Shown: positions 7,775 through 17,144 of the stretch, in pieces
Numbering within the stretch: position 1 is the first letter of the stretch
How the letters are laid out: every line of letters begins with the position of its first letter
Origin: Silvibacterium dinghuense
GTDB lineage: Bacteria; Acidobacteriota; Terriglobia; Terriglobales; Acidobacteriaceae
DNA: 64,000 nucleotides
Reading direction: 5' to 3'
Assembly: GCF_004123295.1 (NCBI RefSeq)
Contig: NZ_SDMK01000004.1
Span: 1-64,000 of the forward strand
Notes under the pieces: model-generated
Databases searched by the model: none
What the model was told of the DNA's origin: nothing
What the model saw: the letters and a program-made list of their open reading frames with translations, nothing else
Translations under genes and position numbers: made by a program

Positions 7775-9118
7775 TCAAACCTCAACGGCGTGCGTAAGAA
7801 AATCAGACGGCAGCGCTATGCCGCATGCAGCCAGCTTCTCTGCAAAACGCGGAATAATTCCTGTGGAATAAAATCGTCCTTTTACCGTTCCAGCCGAAGT
7901 AACGCCCTTTCGCTCAAAAAGGAAGAGATCGTTCATGCTGATGTTTTCGCTGAAGGAGCCGGTAAGTTCTGTGATGTGTGTGATACGCCGGCTACCATCG
8001 CTCAAACGCGCAACCTGAACAATCAGCTGCACTGCAGATGCGATCTGCGAACGGATGGCGCGCTCCGGCAAGCGAATATCGCCCATCATCGCCATCGTTT
8101 CCATACGCGAGAGCGCATCTCGTGGCGTGTTCGCGTGGATGGTCGTCAGCGATCCGTCGTGCCCCGTGTTCATCGCCTGCAACATATCGAGCGCTTCTTC
8201 ACCGCGAACCTCACCGAGAACAATGCGATCCGGCCGCATGCGCAACGCATTGATCATGAGTTCACGCTGGCGGACTGCCCCACGGCCCTCAACATTCGGC
8301 GGTCTTGTTTCCAGGCGAACGACATGCTCCTGCCGCATGAGCAATTCTGCCGAATCTTCAATGGTGACAATGCGTTCATTGCCGTGAATGAAAGACGACA
8401 AAATGTTCAGCAATGTCGTTTTGCCCGTTCCGGTGCCGCCTGAAATGACGATGCTCACCCGGGCCTGCACCGCACAGCGGAGCAAATTGAGCATCGGCGC
8501 TGTCAGGGTATTGGAACGCAAGAGATCCTCTGCAGCGAGAGGGGTATTACCAAAACGGCGAATAGAAAGAATAGGTCCGTCGATGGCCAGAGGCGGAATA
8601 ATGACGTTGACACGCGAGCCATCCGCCAGCCGGGCATCCACCATCGGAGAAGATTCGTCGACACGGCGGCCCACCGCAGAAACGATCTTCTCGATGATGT
8701 GCATAAGATGACGGTCATCTTTGAAAACAACATTTGTCTTTTCAAGAAGGCCACGCCGCTCTACATAAACAGCGTTGTGCGTATTGACGAGGATGTCGTT
8801 CACTGTTGGATCGTGCAGGAGTGGCTCGAGAGGGCCCATCCCGAACACTTCATCCAGCACCTCTTGTGCCAGCTTGTCTCGCTCTGTCACGCTCAGTGGA
8901 ATGCCATGTTCGACAAGCAAGCGCTGTATCAAGAGAAAGAGCTGCTGCTGGCCAGAGCGCGTATCGTTAAACTCGCTCAAGCGATCAAGATCCAACCGTT
9001 TGATGAGTTCTTTATGCACAGCCGACTTGATCTGCTGCTGGAGCACCTCCGGCACACCGCGCGTGTTATGCGGGATTCCGCTGTCACCACCGCTCAGGGT
9101 CTCTTCTGTCGCACTCAT
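7775..9118 (-). CDS. cpaF: CpaF/TadA, Flp pilus assembly ATPase
   Basis: About 447 residues, a type II/IV secretion ATPase that powers pilus subunit assembly at the inner membrane. The Walker A motif GGTGTGKTT is near residues 227-235. The Asp box (VTIEDSAEL), Walker B region ([16 protein letters not shown]) and His box ([18 protein letters not shown]) follow in order, all intact. An upstream ATG at 9136 is possible, but the ATG at 9118 has an AGGA eight bases before it and is preferred. It lies between cpaE and tadB with small gaps. Confidence 0.94.
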   Translation of the reverse strand: MSATEETLSGGDSGIPHNTRGVPEVLQQQIKSAVHKELIKRLDLDRLSEFNDTRSGQQQLFLLIQRLLVEHGIPLSVTERDKLAQEVLDEVFGMGPLEPLLHDPTVNDILVNTHNAVYVERRGLLEKTNVVFKDDRHLMHIIEKIVSAVGRRVDESSPMVDARLADGSRVNVIIPPLAIDGPILSIRRFGNTPLAAEDLLRSNTLTAPMLNLLRCAVQARVSIVISGGTGTGKTTLLNILSSFIHGNERIVTIEDSAELLMRQEHVVRLETRPPNVEGRGAVRQRELMINALRMRPDRIVLGEVRGEEALDMLQAMNTGHDGSLTTIHANTPRDALSRMETMAMMGDIRLPERAIRSQIASAVQLIVQVARLSDGSRRITHITELTGSFSENISMNDLFLFERKGVTSAGTVKGRFYSTGIIPRFAEKLAACGIALPSDFLTHAVEV

Positions 9119-9153
9119 TGGATATTTCCTCAGCATCTCGGCATCCCAACCAC

Positions 9154-10410
9154 TTATCTCCAGAGCGATAACAATGGTTTCACCCGCTTGGCGCTCACCT
9201 CACTCAATGGCGCACCTGCAATCGCTTCGGCCCACTTTGCAAAACGACTTGCCAGTGGAGACTTAGTTCCAGGCATGATTGGCTCCCCAAGATTTGCCGT
9301 CTTTGCAAGCTCGAGATACGCATTCGGAATGCGTAGTTTGATCGGCAGCTTGACTGCCTTTTCCACCTGCTCGACAAGAGCAGGATCCAGATCCGAGACA
9401 CGGTTCAGTGCAATCTCGATCTTCTCGGCGGAAGCATCCAGCAGAAGGAAGCGGTCAATATAGCGGGAAAGATTGCGCAGTGATCCAACATCCTGCGTGG
9501 AAACCAGGTAAATGCGCTGCGATGCTTCTATGACCGGCATATTGTGCTCTTCCTGCCGGATATCACAGTCGAAGATGATGTAGTCGTATTCGCAACGCAG
9601 GAACTCCAGCGTCTTTGTCAAGGCATCGCCATCCATGGCTCGTGCCCCGCAGCTATCCAACGATGAGAGAACATCCAGGCCCATCGGATGACGGCCTATA
9701 AAGCCATGCAGTAACTGGCTGTCGAGGCGATTAAAGTTTTTAACCACTTCCTGAAACTGAGACTTTCTTCCATCCATACCAAGATAGACACAGACGTGCC
9801 CAAGCTCCTGGCAATGGTCTACGAGAAGAACGCGCTTGCCTTGCATCTGCGAGAGGAATACGGCCAGGTGCACCGCAAGAGTCGTCGTCCCTACTCCGCC
9901 TTTTACTCCGAAGAGAGAAAGAATCGAACCAGACTGTGGCTCCTTGTAATGCGTGCTGAACCATTGCCGCTCAAGCCGGTCGAAGAGATCATTCAGCGTG
10001 ACTTCCTGCAGAGGGGTCTCCAGGAACTCACTGCATCCCGAGCGCATGGCTACGAGAATTTTGGCAGGGTCTTTACTCTTAGCCAAAGCAACGACGGTGA
10101 TTTTCCCGGCAAACATCTGCGTGAGATATTGCGCAGTCTCAATTGCCTCTTCCGTGGATCGGCTGAAATCGACGAACGCAATACAGATCTCGGCAGACTT
10201 GATGAGTGGAGCAAAATAAGGCCGCTTATCCGGTGAGATATAAGAAGTGAACGTAGCCACTTCACTGCGCCATGTTCTTTTCTTTATCGCATGGTTCAAG
10301 CGATCCACGGTATCAGCCCCAAGACAGACAGCAATCACCATAGGATCTGGAACTTCCACCCTATTACCATTGAAAGGCAAAACCCGGCCTCGCATCATAT
10401 TGTTTAGCAT
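9154..10410 (-). CDS. cpaE: CpaE/TadZ, pilus localisation protein with MinD-like ATPase domain
   Basis: A 418-residue protein. Residues 1-150 form a receiver-like domain, with sequence after [20 protein letters not shown] consistent with that fold. Residues about 163-400 are a MinD/ParA-type ATPase whose deviant Walker A is KGGVGTTT (170-177). The later [15 protein letters not shown] is the Walker B-like segment. By family knowledge TadZ/CpaE places the pilus machine in the cell. Its ATG overlaps the TGA of cpaC by one base (TGATG), implying coupled translation. Confidence 0.92.
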   Translation of the reverse strand: MLNNMMRGRVLPFNGNRVEVPDPMVIAVCLGADTVDRLNHAIKKRTWRSEVATFTSYISPDKRPYFAPLIKSAEICIAFVDFSRSTEEAIETAQYLTQMFAGKITVVALAKSKDPAKILVAMRSGCSEFLETPLQEVTLNDLFDRLERQWFSTHYKEPQSGSILSLFGVKGGVGTTTLAVHLAVFLSQMQGKRVLLVDHCQELGHVCVYLGMDGRKSQFQEVVKNFNRLDSQLLHGFIGRHPMGLDVLSSLDSCGARAMDGDALTKTLEFLRCEYDYIIFDCDIRQEEHNMPVIEASQRIYLVSTQDVGSLRNLSRYIDRFLLLDASAEKIEIALNRVSDLDPALVEQVEKAVKLPIKLRIPNAYLELAKTANLGEPIMPGTKSPLASRFAKWAEAIAGAPLSEVSAKRVKPLLSLWR

Positions 10411-11855
10411 CAGTTAGACTTCTTCTTCTGCAATGATTCGTCGAATTGCTTGGAGTCGATAGAAGGAACCGGAAGATTCGGCTCGCTCATATTCGAGCTT
10501 TCCGTGATCGGATTTACGACTTCCGGGGTGACGATCACAATCAGCTCTGTTGTTGAGTGATTCAGATTTTTGGACTTGAACAGCTGACCAAGAATGGGGA
10601 TGCTCGAAAACCCTGGCGTGCGGCTATAAGCGTCTGTCGTGCGACGATCGAGCAAACCCGATATGGCAAAGCTCTGGCCACTGCGAAGCACGACCTGAGT
10701 TTCTGCACGCCGCGTTGAAATGGCGGGGATATCATACCCGTCGATACTCACCTCGTTCGTGTAATCGAGCGCGCTCACTTCCGGTGCGACCTTCAGCTGG
10801 ATCGTGCCGTCGACATTCACCACTGGCGTGAAATCGATCTTCACCCCATAAGGACGAAACTGAATACTGATAGAAGTGAGACCGCCGGTAGTTCCCTGCA
10901 CCACCGGGAATGGAAACTCACCACCGGACAGGAAACTTGCTTCCTTTCCGCTGATCGTAGTGATGGTGGGCTCTGCCAGTATCTGGAGGATCTGCTTCGT
11001 CTCAAGATCCTGCAAGGTGGCGCCGATATTGAGCGACGAACTGTAGAGCAGAAAGTTGAGCGGACTGGTGTAAGACGCTATCTTGTTTCCGACGGATGCA
11101 GAGGTTCCGCTACTGGAACTGCTAGAAGACGATCCGTTCGTTGAAGCCGTGAGGGTGGACGGGAATTGTGTGGTTGTTGTTTGAGCAAGTGTATTGCCGC
11201 CGACATTGAAGAAGTTAAATCCGAACTGCATAAGCTTTTGCCTATCAACTTCGACGATGCGGACCTTTAGACGAACCTGCTTGACCGCTGCCGAGTTCAC
11301 ACTCAATGCATTGAAGACATTCTTCGAGTACATCCCGGCCAGTTTTCCTGCCGCATCGGAGTCTTCAGGTGTCGCAACCATGCCTGAAAGCACGATGCGG
11401 CCGCCATCGCCCTGTACGTCCACATTCTCTCCGGGCAAAGAGTGTTGTAAAGATGTTCGCAACTGCTCAAGATCGAGATCCGAAGAGATGAGATAGGGCT
11501 GAGATTCTCCCGATTCATCCCATACCACCAAAGAACTCACGCCATAATCCTTGGAACTGACCAGCACCTGGTTCGGACTGGCAACATAGGCAGAAATCAC
11601 ACCCGGATTACTTACATAAATTCTGCTCAGGCGATGACGCGTGTTGATATACATCGATCGCCCCACGACCATATGCATCGCCTGTTCATTCGGAGCAGCG
11701 CTGGTAAAGTCTGCAGGCTGCGCCGCAACCGCAGAAGCAGAGAGCACCGCCTGTGTCCTGCTCTGCGCCCATGCGCCTGCAGCGACTGCAGTCAGCATGA
11801 AAGGCAGGAGCAACGCCTCAAAAGATTTCATTACGCCGCCGGCATATTTCTTCAC
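10410..11855 (-). CDS. cpaC: CpaC/RcpA, outer-membrane secretin of the Flp pilus
   Basis: A 481-residue secretin that forms the outer-membrane channel for the pilus. A signal peptide (FEALLLPFMLTAVAAGAWA) leads an N-terminal pilus-formation domain (NTRHRLSRIYVSNPGVISAY), a BON-like segment (GGRIVLSGMVATPED) and the C-terminal secretin core. The core ends with the signature TELIVIVTPEV. The frame opens with GTG at 11855, overlapping the cpaB stop as GTGA. An ATG at 11831, closer to the signal peptide, is an alternative. A Ser-rich insert of about 20 residues lies near residue 240. Confidence 0.93.
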   Translation of the reverse strand: MKKYAGGVMKSFEALLLPFMLTAVAAGAWAQSRTQAVLSASAVAAQPADFTSAAPNEQAMHMVVGRSMYINTRHRLSRIYVSNPGVISAYVASPNQVLVSSKDYGVSSLVVWDESGESQPYLISSDLDLEQLRTSLQHSLPGENVDVQGDGGRIVLSGMVATPEDSDAAGKLAGMYSKNVFNALSVNSAAVKQVRLKVRIVEVDRQKLMQFGFNFFNVGGNTLAQTTTTQFPSTLTASTNGSSSSSSSSGTSASVGNKIASYTSPLNFLLYSSSLNIGATLQDLETKQILQILAEPTITTISGKEASFLSGGEFPFPVVQGTTGGLTSISIQFRPYGVKIDFTPVVNVDGTIQLKVAPEVSALDYTNEVSIDGYDIPAISTRRAETQVVLRSGQSFAISGLLDRRTTDAYSRTPGFSSIPILGQLFKSKNLNHSTTELIVIVTPEVVNPITESSNMSEPNLPVPSIDSKQFDESLQKKKSN

Positions 11856-12676
11856 TGGAAGCTCTCCGTAGTGGACTTATCTCCGCTGATCACCTGAACG
11901 TTATATTTCGCAGGCGCGGGGGTCGCTGCTACGGCTCGCACATGGGGATGAGCTTTTGGCTGCGGCAAGCGATTTACTGCATCGGGCTGCCCAAGCGAAG
12001 CAAGCTGAATGGGGGCAGCGGCGGATTCCGCCGAGTCCGTCCCGTTTCGCAGCACGAAGTGAACACGACCCTGTGCACTGGCAAGCACGACTCGCTCAGC
12101 ATCCTGAGGCGAGACCAAGAGCGTCACCACATCGACTGGCGCAGGTTTTCCCTGCGGGTCAGGCTCCATCTTCTGGCCCGCGGTAAGAATTTCCGCATCC
12201 TGCAAAACGGTAGATGTTACAGGCATGGCGGAAGACGGCATCGTATAGGTAACAAGCACATCGACATGCGTGCCCGGAAAGAGGAAGCCCGCAACACCTA
12301 CGACCTGATCCGACTTAAGGGAAAGAGCCCGCATACCGGGCGGAATCTTATTGGAAAGCCCCGCGCCGGAACCGGGTGCGGCGAGCTGGCTTTCGAGCAG
12401 TGGCTGACCGGCAGCGACAGGAAAAAGCACAACACGGCCAATTACATCCTGAGGTCGCACGAAGGCTCCTACCAACGCCATCGAGTTCGGCCATGCAATC
12501 TGCTTGATATCGGCCGCGGCGAGCACAGATCCAGCATCCAGCGCGTGCGCAGCTGCATAGTACTGCAACCGTTGCCCGCTGTGAGCGTGCGCCAATCTAC
12601 CTGCGATCCATAGCGTAAAGATGCCCGATACCAGAACAGCGATCAAAAGAGCCACGAGAAGCCGGCGTGTTTTCAT
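11852..12676 (-). CDS. cpaB: CpaB/RcpC, Flp pilus assembly protein
   Basis: About 274 residues. One N-terminal membrane helix (LLVALLIAVLVSGIFTLWIA) is followed by a SAF domain (AAHALDAGSVLAAADIKQIA, then RVVLFPVAAGQPLLESQL) and a CpaB-type periplasmic domain with HVDVLVTYTMP. The frame reaches back to 12718, but that would overlap the prepilin peptidase gene. ATG 12676, six bases after its stop, precedes the membrane helix and is the likely start. RcpC/CpaB helps assemble or stabilise the secretin pore. Confidence 0.92.
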   Translation of the reverse strand: MKTRRLLVALLIAVLVSGIFTLWIAGRLAHAHSGQRLQYYAAAHALDAGSVLAAADIKQIAWPNSMALVGAFVRPQDVIGRVVLFPVAAGQPLLESQLAAPGSGAGLSNKIPPGMRALSLKSDQVVGVAGFLFPGTHVDVLVTYTMPSSAMPVTSTVLQDAEILTAGQKMEPDPQGKPAPVDVVTLLVSPQDAERVVLASAQGRVHFVLRNGTDSAESAAAPIQLASLGQPDAVNRLPQPKAHPHVRAVAATPAPAKYNVQVISGDKSTTESFQ

Positions 12677-12681
12677 ATTGG

Positions 12682-13221
12682 TCAGCCTCGGCTTCCCTGA
12701 AGATAGAGCGTGATGCACGCACCTGCCGCGATGGCGATGCCATAGGGCAGCCGCAACGCAGACTGATTCTGGACATTCAATTCCTCATGCGGCTTGAGAC
12801 CGCTGCGGAGGTGATGCCCTAAAAGCGTGCCCATATTCTTCAACGTAGAGCGAAGCGCTCCTCTACGAAGAATGAGCATCATGGCCAGCACTCCACCGGT
12901 GAGGGCAGTAAATACCAGCAGATACGGCAGCTGCGCGAATCCGGCGAGTGCGGCGATAGCGGCGATCAGCTTCACATCTCCGCCGCCCATTCCTCCGGCA
13001 AGAAAGAAGAGGAAGAAGACGAATCCTGCGATAAGACCGGCTGCCAGCGAGGTAAGCATGCCAGACCAGCCGTCCATGCCGAAGTGGAGAAGAATCCCGA
13101 CTGCAAAGGCCGTCAGGCACAGGAGATTTGGAATTCTTCGCGTTCGCACATCCCAGACAGCAGCGATGCCGGCGAAGGCAGATGCTGCGGCGCAGAAGAC
13201 CACCTGGTGATCTTGCATCAT
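12682..13221 (-). CDS. cpaA: CpaA/TadV-type prepilin peptidase (A24 family)
   Basis: A 179-residue aspartic membrane protease that cleaves Flp and TadE-type prepilins. The two catalytic aspartates are visible as D24 (AVWDVRTRRIPN) and D82 (GGMGGGDVKL). Several membrane helices follow the usual small-A24 layout, without the N-terminal methyltransferase domain of PilD. It lies between flp and cpaB on the minus strand, and the 180 bp gap to flp contains a strong hairpin. Confidence 0.92.
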   Translation of the reverse strand: MMQDHQVVFCAAASAFAGIAAVWDVRTRRIPNLLCLTAFAVGILLHFGMDGWSGMLTSLAAGLIAGFVFFLFFLAGGMGGGDVKLIAAIAALAGFAQLPYLLVFTALTGGVLAMMLILRRGALRSTLKNMGTLLGHHLRSGLKPHEELNVQNQSALRLPYGIAIAAGACITLYLQGSRG

Positions 13222-13403
13222 GTTGTGTTCCCTAGAAAGTGTTCGCAGCGATCAAGGTGTGGATGATGCCGGCAGCTATCGAGCAGGCGTCACTCAAGGC
13301 ATAGAGTCAAACAAAAGAACAAAACGACAGGGATACTTCCGATAAGTTGTGCCTGGGGCCTCGCATAAGCGATAGCCCCGGCGCATGTGGCGCAGCTACT
13401 CAC
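13222..13403. other. Gap between the pilin and prepilin peptidase genes
   Basis: The 182 bp between flp and the peptidase gene has no coding sequence. It contains the stem-loop at 13355-13379. It probably forms an intercistronic leader of the operon. Confidence 0.6.
13355..13379 (-). other. Intercistronic stem-loop after the pilin gene
   Basis: GGGGC (13355-13359) pairs with GCCCC (13375-13379), and the inner TCGC pairs with GCGA around an ATAA loop, giving a stable two-part stem. It lies 25 bases past the flp stop and has no T-run. Such structures after highly expressed pilin genes often act as partial terminators or protect the upstream mRNA. That role is inferred here. Confidence 0.5.
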
Positions 13404-13589
13404 TTAGCCAGCAGCAGTCGTCAAATCGGTATCAATAGCGGTAAACACTTTTGCAATATCGGTGGCCAGCGTCTGCAAAGCGGTGACTGAAACAAGGCCA
13501 ACCAGGCCGGCAACCAGTGCGTATTCGATCAGGTCCTGGCCCGACTCATCCGAGATCAGGCGATTCATGATGGCTTTCATGTTCTTCAC
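13404..13589 (-). CDS. flp: Flp-type major pilin
   Basis: A 61-residue type IVb prepilin. The processing motif is DESGQDLIEYALVAGL, with cleavage expected after G17, leaving Q as residue 1 and E22 as the conserved Glu5 of the mature pilin, followed by Tyr. One hydrophobic helix (LIEYALVAGLVGLVSVTAL) follows, with a short tail. It is the first gene of the minus-strand Tad cluster. The long upstream region, shared with the divergent GGDEF-EAL gene, contains motif site B. Confidence 0.95.
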   Translation of the reverse strand: MKNMKAIMNRLISDESGQDLIEYALVAGLVGLVSVTALQTLATDIAKVFTAIDTDLTTAAG

Positions 13590-14023
13590 GGGATTACTCC
13601 TTCAAGGCAATAGTGAAATGGAGAGACTCACACACGTATGAGACGGATAGCTCACGGTGCGCACGGCATGGAATTTCTGGGTGACGTGAAAAGGCATCGG
13701 GGGTGACGCCAATTGCGGGAGCACAATAAGAAACTACGTTTCTCGATTACTCCAGCGAGCCTTCGCCGCCTCTCTTCTACGACGTGGCCATCTGCCTCTT
13801 ACCTGCTCTCATTGCATTCTTGCGATCATGCATGAGTTATTGGCTTTGATATGCCATCATTTAACCACGGCCATTACTGATTGCAAGTACCACCTGCACA
13901 AATATCACCGTTTTGATATCACTGGCGATACCTGGTAACCATCCGCAGTTATCTTACTCACAAGGGAAGTCTCGTTTCTTCCATGACATCTTATTTCCAT
14001 AGTCAACCGGGGGAGAGCGGAAT
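13590..14023. promoter_or_regulatory. Divergent intergenic region between the flp and GGDEF-EAL genes
   Basis: This 434 bp region must hold the flp promoter on one strand and the promoter of the GGDEF-EAL gene on the other. The AT-rich segment at 13835-13960 includes motif site B. I could not place -35/-10 boxes with confidence. No small gene is evident. Confidence 0.55.
13911..13932. promoter_or_regulatory. Candidate operator, site B of a shared motif
   Basis: TTTTGATATCACTGGCGATA followed by CC closely matches site A at 2199-2223 and shares the ATATCAC-N-GG core with site C at 22907-22931. It is about 90 bp upstream of the GGDEF-EAL gene and about 320 bp upstream of flp, so a bound protein could influence both. 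Its function is inferred from conservation and position. Confidence 0.45.
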
Positions 14024-15631
14024 ATGATGAGATGCTTATTTCATTCCTCATCCGAACGATTACTCACGATGCTTCCTCTCCATCGAAACGCTCTTGAAGC
14101 ACTCGCACTCGGCTCCGGAGTGGCAGGCATATTGTCCCTGGCTTCGGCCTTCTTTTGGTGGACGTCATCTCGCCGCTCTCTTCACAAGAAGATGCAGGAG
14201 GATCACGAGCGTTCGCTGGAGTTCGCCTCACAACAACAGAGCTTCCAGCTGCAAAACGATGCCCTGCAGCGAGAAATCCGTCAGCGGCAATGGATGGAAG
14301 CAAAGCTGATGCATCTGGCATTCCATGACAGCCTGACAGGGCTGGGAAATCGTGCCTTTCTGCTCGAGTCTCTGCAGGCACCACACGAGACTGGCCCGCG
14401 CAGAGACAAGTCCACCCGATATCTCATGCATCTTGGCCTGGACAGATTTCAATCCGTCAATGATCTCTTCGGGTATCAAGCAGGCGACCTTCTACTAAAA
14501 GAGGCTGCAGAACGGTTAGAAGGCATCCTCTCCGATGAAGACATTGCGGTTCGCTTGACTGCAGACGAATTCTGCATCCTCTTTGGAAAGATCACCTCCC
14601 ATGACCAGGCCATTCGCATGGCGATCCGCCTGCTGCGACTGATGGAGAAGCCCTACACGCTGCAGCAACAGGAATTTCCGGTCACGGCGAGTATCGGCGT
14701 GTGCGAACTGCAGCCGCGCTACTCCGACGGCGAAGAACTGCTGCGCGCGACGGCTACCGCATTGACGCGAGCCAAGAAGCAAGGCGGCAACTGCTATGTC
14801 TTTTACGACCGCGTCATCTTTGAAGATACGCTGCGTGCGATTGATACGACTCTGCAACTCCGCACCGCGGCAGAGCTCAATCAATTCGAACTTTATTACC
14901 AGCCGCTCGTCGACATGCGTGATCTTTCCATTTACGGGGTAGAGTCTCTCATTCGCTGGAATCACCCCACCAGAGGGCTCCTGGCGCCAGGAGCCTTTAT
15001 TCAGTTGGCTGAAGAATCCGGATCGATTCTTCCCATGGGTATCTGGGCCCTCAAGCGGACGGCGGAAGATATTCGCACCATTCAGCAGGAGTTACACTGC
15101 GACCTGGTTTTCAGCATCAATGTTTCCAGCCCTCAACTGGAAGATCCAGACTTTCTCCGCCACATCCGGGAACTTACGAACACCTGCGGCATCGATCCTT
15201 CCCTGCTGCAACTTGAAATCACGGAAAGCGTTTTTGTGCGCGATCCACACCGTATCGGCAAGCTCCTTCAGGAGATTCGCGCACTCGGTATCAGGATCGC
15301 TCTCGACGATTTCGGAACCGGATACTCTTCGCTCAGCTACCTCGCGCAACTCCCGATCGATGTGCTTAAAATCGATCAGTCCTTCGTGCGCGACATGATG
15401 CGTCACGACCTCAATCTGGAAATCGTAAAGCTTCTGATCGATCTGGCGCGTACCGCAAAGATGAGCATCGTCGGCGAAGGGATCGAAACACCGGAGCAGG
15501 CCCTTGCGCTCCTGCATGCCGGCTGCAACTTTGCACAGGGCTATCTCTATAGCCGGCCTGTTCCACTCAGCAACCTCCTCCTGAAACTTCGCCAGGGCAT
15601 TCAGGCGCGTGAAACCAGGCTCTGTCAATAG
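14024..15631 (+). CDS. Membrane GGDEF-EAL protein, likely c-di-GMP phosphodiesterase
   Basis: A 535-residue protein. One N-terminal membrane helix (about residues 24-47) is followed by a coiled linker, a GGDEF domain (about 95-260) and an EAL domain (about 275-525). The GGDEF site is degenerate: TADEF at 179-183 replaces GGDEF, so cyclase activity is unlikely. The EAL site keeps its key residues: E307 of the ESL motif, N366, E398, the D428-D429-FGTG stretch, K449 and the EGIET Glu. It is therefore probably an active c-di-GMP hydrolase, perhaps with the GGDEF part as a GTP sensor. A GGGGGAG lies 8 bases before the ATG. It is divergent from the Tad operon, fitting control of surface attachment. 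Confidence 0.92.
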   Translation: MMRCLFHSSSERLLTMLPLHRNALEALALGSGVAGILSLASAFFWWTSSRRSLHKKMQEDHERSLEFASQQQSFQLQNDALQREIRQRQWMEAKLMHLAFHDSLTGLGNRAFLLESLQAPHETGPRRDKSTRYLMHLGLDRFQSVNDLFGYQAGDLLLKEAAERLEGILSDEDIAVRLTADEFCILFGKITSHDQAIRMAIRLLRLMEKPYTLQQQEFPVTASIGVCELQPRYSDGEELLRATATALTRAKKQGGNCYVFYDRVIFEDTLRAIDTTLQLRTAAELNQFELYYQPLVDMRDLSIYGVESLIRWNHPTRGLLAPGAFIQLAEESGSILPMGIWALKRTAEDIRTIQQELHCDLVFSINVSSPQLEDPDFLRHIRELTNTCGIDPSLLQLEITESVFVRDPHRIGKLLQEIRALGIRIALDDFGTGYSSLSYLAQLPIDVLKIDQSFVRDMMRHDLNLEIVKLLIDLARTAKMSIVGEGIETPEQALALLHAGCNFAQGYLYSRPVPLSNLLLKLRQGIQARETRLCQ

Positions 15632-15694
15632 AGCAGCGCCGGCTCTCTCTCATGCGAGGAGCGGCCCACATGTTTCTTTCCAACGCCTACTGGC

Positions 15695-15729
15695 AAAAAA
15701 AGGCCGGCATCAAATTGCCCGATGCCGGC
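15695..15729 (-). terminator. Intrinsic terminator of the OmpA-family gene
   Basis: The perfect 9 bp arms GCCGGCATC (15703-15711) and GATGCCGGC (15721-15729) flank a 9-base loop. On the minus strand the stem is followed at once by seven T residues (A-run at 15695-15701). It sits 55 bp beyond the stop of the OmpA-family gene and is a textbook Rho-independent terminator for that strand. Confidence 0.88.
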
Positions 15730-15784
15730 TCCATCAAAGGTCCCAGGACAGAGACCACTTCTTCATGTGGATGAAACGCAAACC

Positions 15785-17101
15785 TTACTGACCATCTGGA
15801 ACGAGCTGCGCGCGCCGGTTCTGCTGCATGCAGCTTTCGGTCGTTTCCGTACAGAACGGCTTCTCTTTCCCATAGCTCAATACTTTCATGCGTGACTTGT
15901 TTACACCGGCTTCCGCCAGTGCTTTGCGTGTTGCTGTGGCACGCTTGAGCCCCAAGGCGATGTTGTATTCTGCCGAGCCACGCTCGTCCGCATAACCTGC
16001 AATCGTGATGCTGAGATCCGGATGCGCATTCAGATACGCAGCATCCTGCGCGATCCCTCCCTGCTCATCCGAACGAATATGCGAGCTGTCGTAACTGAAG
16101 AACATATCCACGACATGCTTGTGAAAGTCATCCATGTCGGCAGGAGGCACAATCACTTCCGCCGGCTGTGTCGAATTTTGAGCTACGGCTTCCTCCCGAA
16201 CATGAAATGAGGCCTGGCAGGTCGCGCTCACGGATGGATTGGAGACAAGCGATGCACGCCCATCGACTCGATACACTCCGGGCGCGAGATGCGAAGTATC
16301 GATCGTGACCATGCGGCCGGTGCTTTCTATCGCGCCGGCATTGCTGGTCCACGAGTACGTGACATCCAGCTTGTCTGGCAAGGTCATCGTCTCGCCGATT
16401 ACCTGGACCGCATTGCCTGCCGATACTTCCTGCGCACCGACACTGCAGTTGAACTCGATCTCCGAACGCGTTTCCGGAGGGACACGCATCGGCGGCGCCG
16501 GTGCTATGTGATTTCCGCCGAAACGAAAGACAATGCCCGTGCTGATTTGAAGCTGATTTTGCGAGCCATTGCTGCCGTTTGGAAACTCGGTGCGAAGATA
16601 CTGCGCATTGAAGGTACGAATTGCGATGCGCGGCGTGAGATTGAAATCCAGTCCGCCTCCGGTTGAAAAGGCAAAGCTCTCGGCACTGCTCTTCGAGCCA
16701 GTGCTGGTGGGGAAATAAGATCCCGTACCGCGCGCGCCGCCAGCGAGGAACTGGCCAAACGCTGTCAGCCGGGAATGATTCCACAAAAAGCGCGGCCCCC
16801 CCATGTAGGTCATCAGCGTAAGGTTCTGGCCCAGCGTGCTGATGTCAGTGGCATGACCGGCAGTGACCATGCCCGCCACGCCCAGCCATTTCTTGAAGTT
16901 AAAGTCGCCTTCTACGAATGCGCCATTCATCGTGAAGCATTGGCAGGATGCAGGCGGAGCATTGGCATCGATCAGGTTGTAGCCGCCGGCAAGATCAAAG
17001 CGCGACGTGTAATCGACATCCTGGGGAGTGGCCCGCTGCCCATAAGCAGCGGCTCCCCCGGCAAGCATAAGCAGACCAATTAACAACTTCGAGCGGATCA
17101 T
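15785..17101 (-). CDS. OmpA-family outer-membrane protein
   Basis: A 438-residue protein with a signal peptide (LLIGLLMLAGGAAAYGQ). Residues about 25-205 form an OmpA-like beta-barrel (ending GIVFRFGGNH), and a linker with an Ig-like stretch follows. The C-terminal peptidoglycan-binding OmpA/Pal domain (about 325-438) carries the family motif ITIAGYADERGSAEYNIALG and ends near RRAQLV. A ribosome binding site (AGGAGAAAAGG) directly precedes the ATG. It starts 43 bp after the giant Ig-repeat lipoprotein gene on the same strand and probably shares its transcript, linking an outer-membrane anchor with a long surface protein. Confidence 0.9.
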   Translation of the reverse strand: MIRSKLLIGLLMLAGGAAAYGQRATPQDVDYTSRFDLAGGYNLIDANAPPASCQCFTMNGAFVEGDFNFKKWLGVAGMVTAGHATDISTLGQNLTLMTYMGGPRFLWNHSRLTAFGQFLAGGARGTGSYFPTSTGSKSSAESFAFSTGGGLDFNLTPRIAIRTFNAQYLRTEFPNGSNGSQNQLQISTGIVFRFGGNHIAPAPPMRVPPETRSEIEFNCSVGAQEVSAGNAVQVIGETMTLPDKLDVTYSWTSNAGAIESTGRMVTIDTSHLAPGVYRVDGRASLVSNPSVSATCQASFHVREEAVAQNSTQPAEVIVPPADMDDFHKHVVDMFFSYDSSHIRSDEQGGIAQDAAYLNAHPDLSITIAGYADERGSAEYNIALGLKRATATRKALAEAGVNKSRMKVLSYGKEKPFCTETTESCMQQNRRAQLVPDGQ

Positions 17102-17144
17102 CCTTTTCTCCTATCTTGAACATTCAGATCTGGCGTGCCGCTGC

